Shown: positions 5,960-6,287 of the stretch, one piece after another | Position numbering within the stretch: position 1 is the first letter of the stretch | How the letters are laid out: every line of letters starts with the position of its first letter | DNA from: DATHGT01 sp035317605 | GTDB taxonomy: Bacteria > Methylomirabilota > Methylomirabilia > Rokubacteriales > CSP1-6 | Reading direction: 5' to 3' | DNA length: 6,287 nucleotides | NCBI GenBank assembly: GCA_035317605.1 | Contig: DATHGT010000376.1 | Span: 1 to 6,287, forward strand | Made by a program: the position numbers and the translations under genes | Notes under the pieces: model-generated | Told to the model about the DNA's origin: nothing | What the model saw: the letters and a program-made list of their open reading frames with translations, nothing else | The model's database searches: none

Positions 5960-6287
5960 TTATCGCACGAGGTCCTGGAGAAACTCCGACGCCGGGTTGA
6001 CCCCGGTCACGAGCAGGTGATCGCGGGCACGCGTGCATGCTACGTAGAGCAAGTGACGCTCGGTGTCGTAGACCTCTTCGAGGTCGCCGTCGTCGGTGAC
6101 GGCTTCGATGCGCGCCTGGAGCGGCACCACTTCGTCGTCGCACGCCACGACCGCTACCGTCTGGAACTCCAGCCCTTTGCTCAGGTGCATGGTTCCGATG
6201 GAGACGCGGTCGCGTGCCGTCGCGACGGAATCGTCCAGCAGCACGAACGGCAAGCCCGCGGCTTCGACGGCCGCACGCGCCCGCGGC
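5960..6287 (-). CDS. UvrD-like superfamily 1 DNA helicase, C-terminal part (cut by right edge)
   Basis: The last 108 residues of a UvrD/Rep-type helicase are visible; the gene begins beyond the window. The frame is open through 6287, so the TTG near 6253 is not the start. Helicase motif V reads TMHLSKGLEF (6193-6164) and motif VI reads YVACTRAR (6046-6023), with the Arg residues that contact ATP. Between them is an acidic insert rich in Asp and Glu, and the Glu-Arg-His-Leu-Leu just before motif VI is typical of UvrD_C_2 domains. Only about 20 residues follow motif VI, so there is no long C-terminal extension like that of UvrD or PcrA. The TAA is at 5962-5960. It converges with the propeller gene across a 27-base gap. 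Such C termini occur in stand-alone repair helicases, in NERD-domain helicases and in some defence helicases; the visible part cannot separate these. Confidence 0.9.
   Translation of the reverse strand, partial: PRARAAVEAAGLPFVLLDDSVATARDRVSIGTMHLSKGLEFQTVAVVACDDEVVPLQARIEAVTDDGDLEEVYDTERHLLYVACTRARDHLLVTGVNPASEFLQDLVR

Noticed and set aside
1..6287. A new defence, mobile or biosynthetic system
   Set aside because: The genes are a standard amino acid transporter, a NUDIX hydrolase, a propeller protein and a helicase end, with uniform base composition and no transposase, integrase, terminal repeats or toxin-antitoxin pair.

Overview
The window is high-GC bacterial chromosome, roughly two thirds G+C with strong G/C preference at third codon positions. 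It carries an ordinary set of housekeeping and accessory genes. Nothing in it fixes the organism. The complete high-affinity branched-chain amino acid (HAAT) ABC cassette and the GC-rich, partly leaderless-looking gene starts would suit an uncultured soil or subsurface lineage such as Methylomirabilota (Rokubacteria) or a high-GC proteobacterium. That placement is inference only.

Positions 1-4180 (minus strand) hold one operon, livK-livH-livM-livG-livF, with its promoter. It encodes a periplasmic substrate-binding protein, two membrane permeases and two ATPases; livF runs off the left edge. The genes are tightly packed: livH follows the livK stop in the same frame, livH/livM and livG/livF overlap by four bases (GTGA), and livM/livG are four bases apart. 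A good sigma70-type promoter and an AGGAGG ribosome binding site precede livK. Together the products would capture an amino acid, or a related small amide or acid, in the periplasm and import it with ATP hydrolysis. The one real oddity is that livH has no ATG, GTG or TTG where homology requires the start; an ATC sits there instead.

Positions about 4181-4311 are a divergent intergenic region holding the livK promoter and a candidate start-proximal -10 element for the next gene. Positions 4312-4818 (plus) encode a zinc-ribbon NUDIX hydrolase. Positions 4895-5932 (plus) encode an exported six-bladed beta-propeller of the SMP-30/gluconolactonase/NHL type, with the family's metal-site residues apparently conserved. 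Positions 5960-6287 (minus) are the C-terminal end of a UvrD-like superfamily 1 helicase, cut by the right edge and convergent with the propeller gene.

I found no mobile element, CRISPR array, RNA gene or clear new system. The points worth a second look are the livH start, the metal site of the propeller protein, the start of the NUDIX gene, and the helicase that continues beyond the window.
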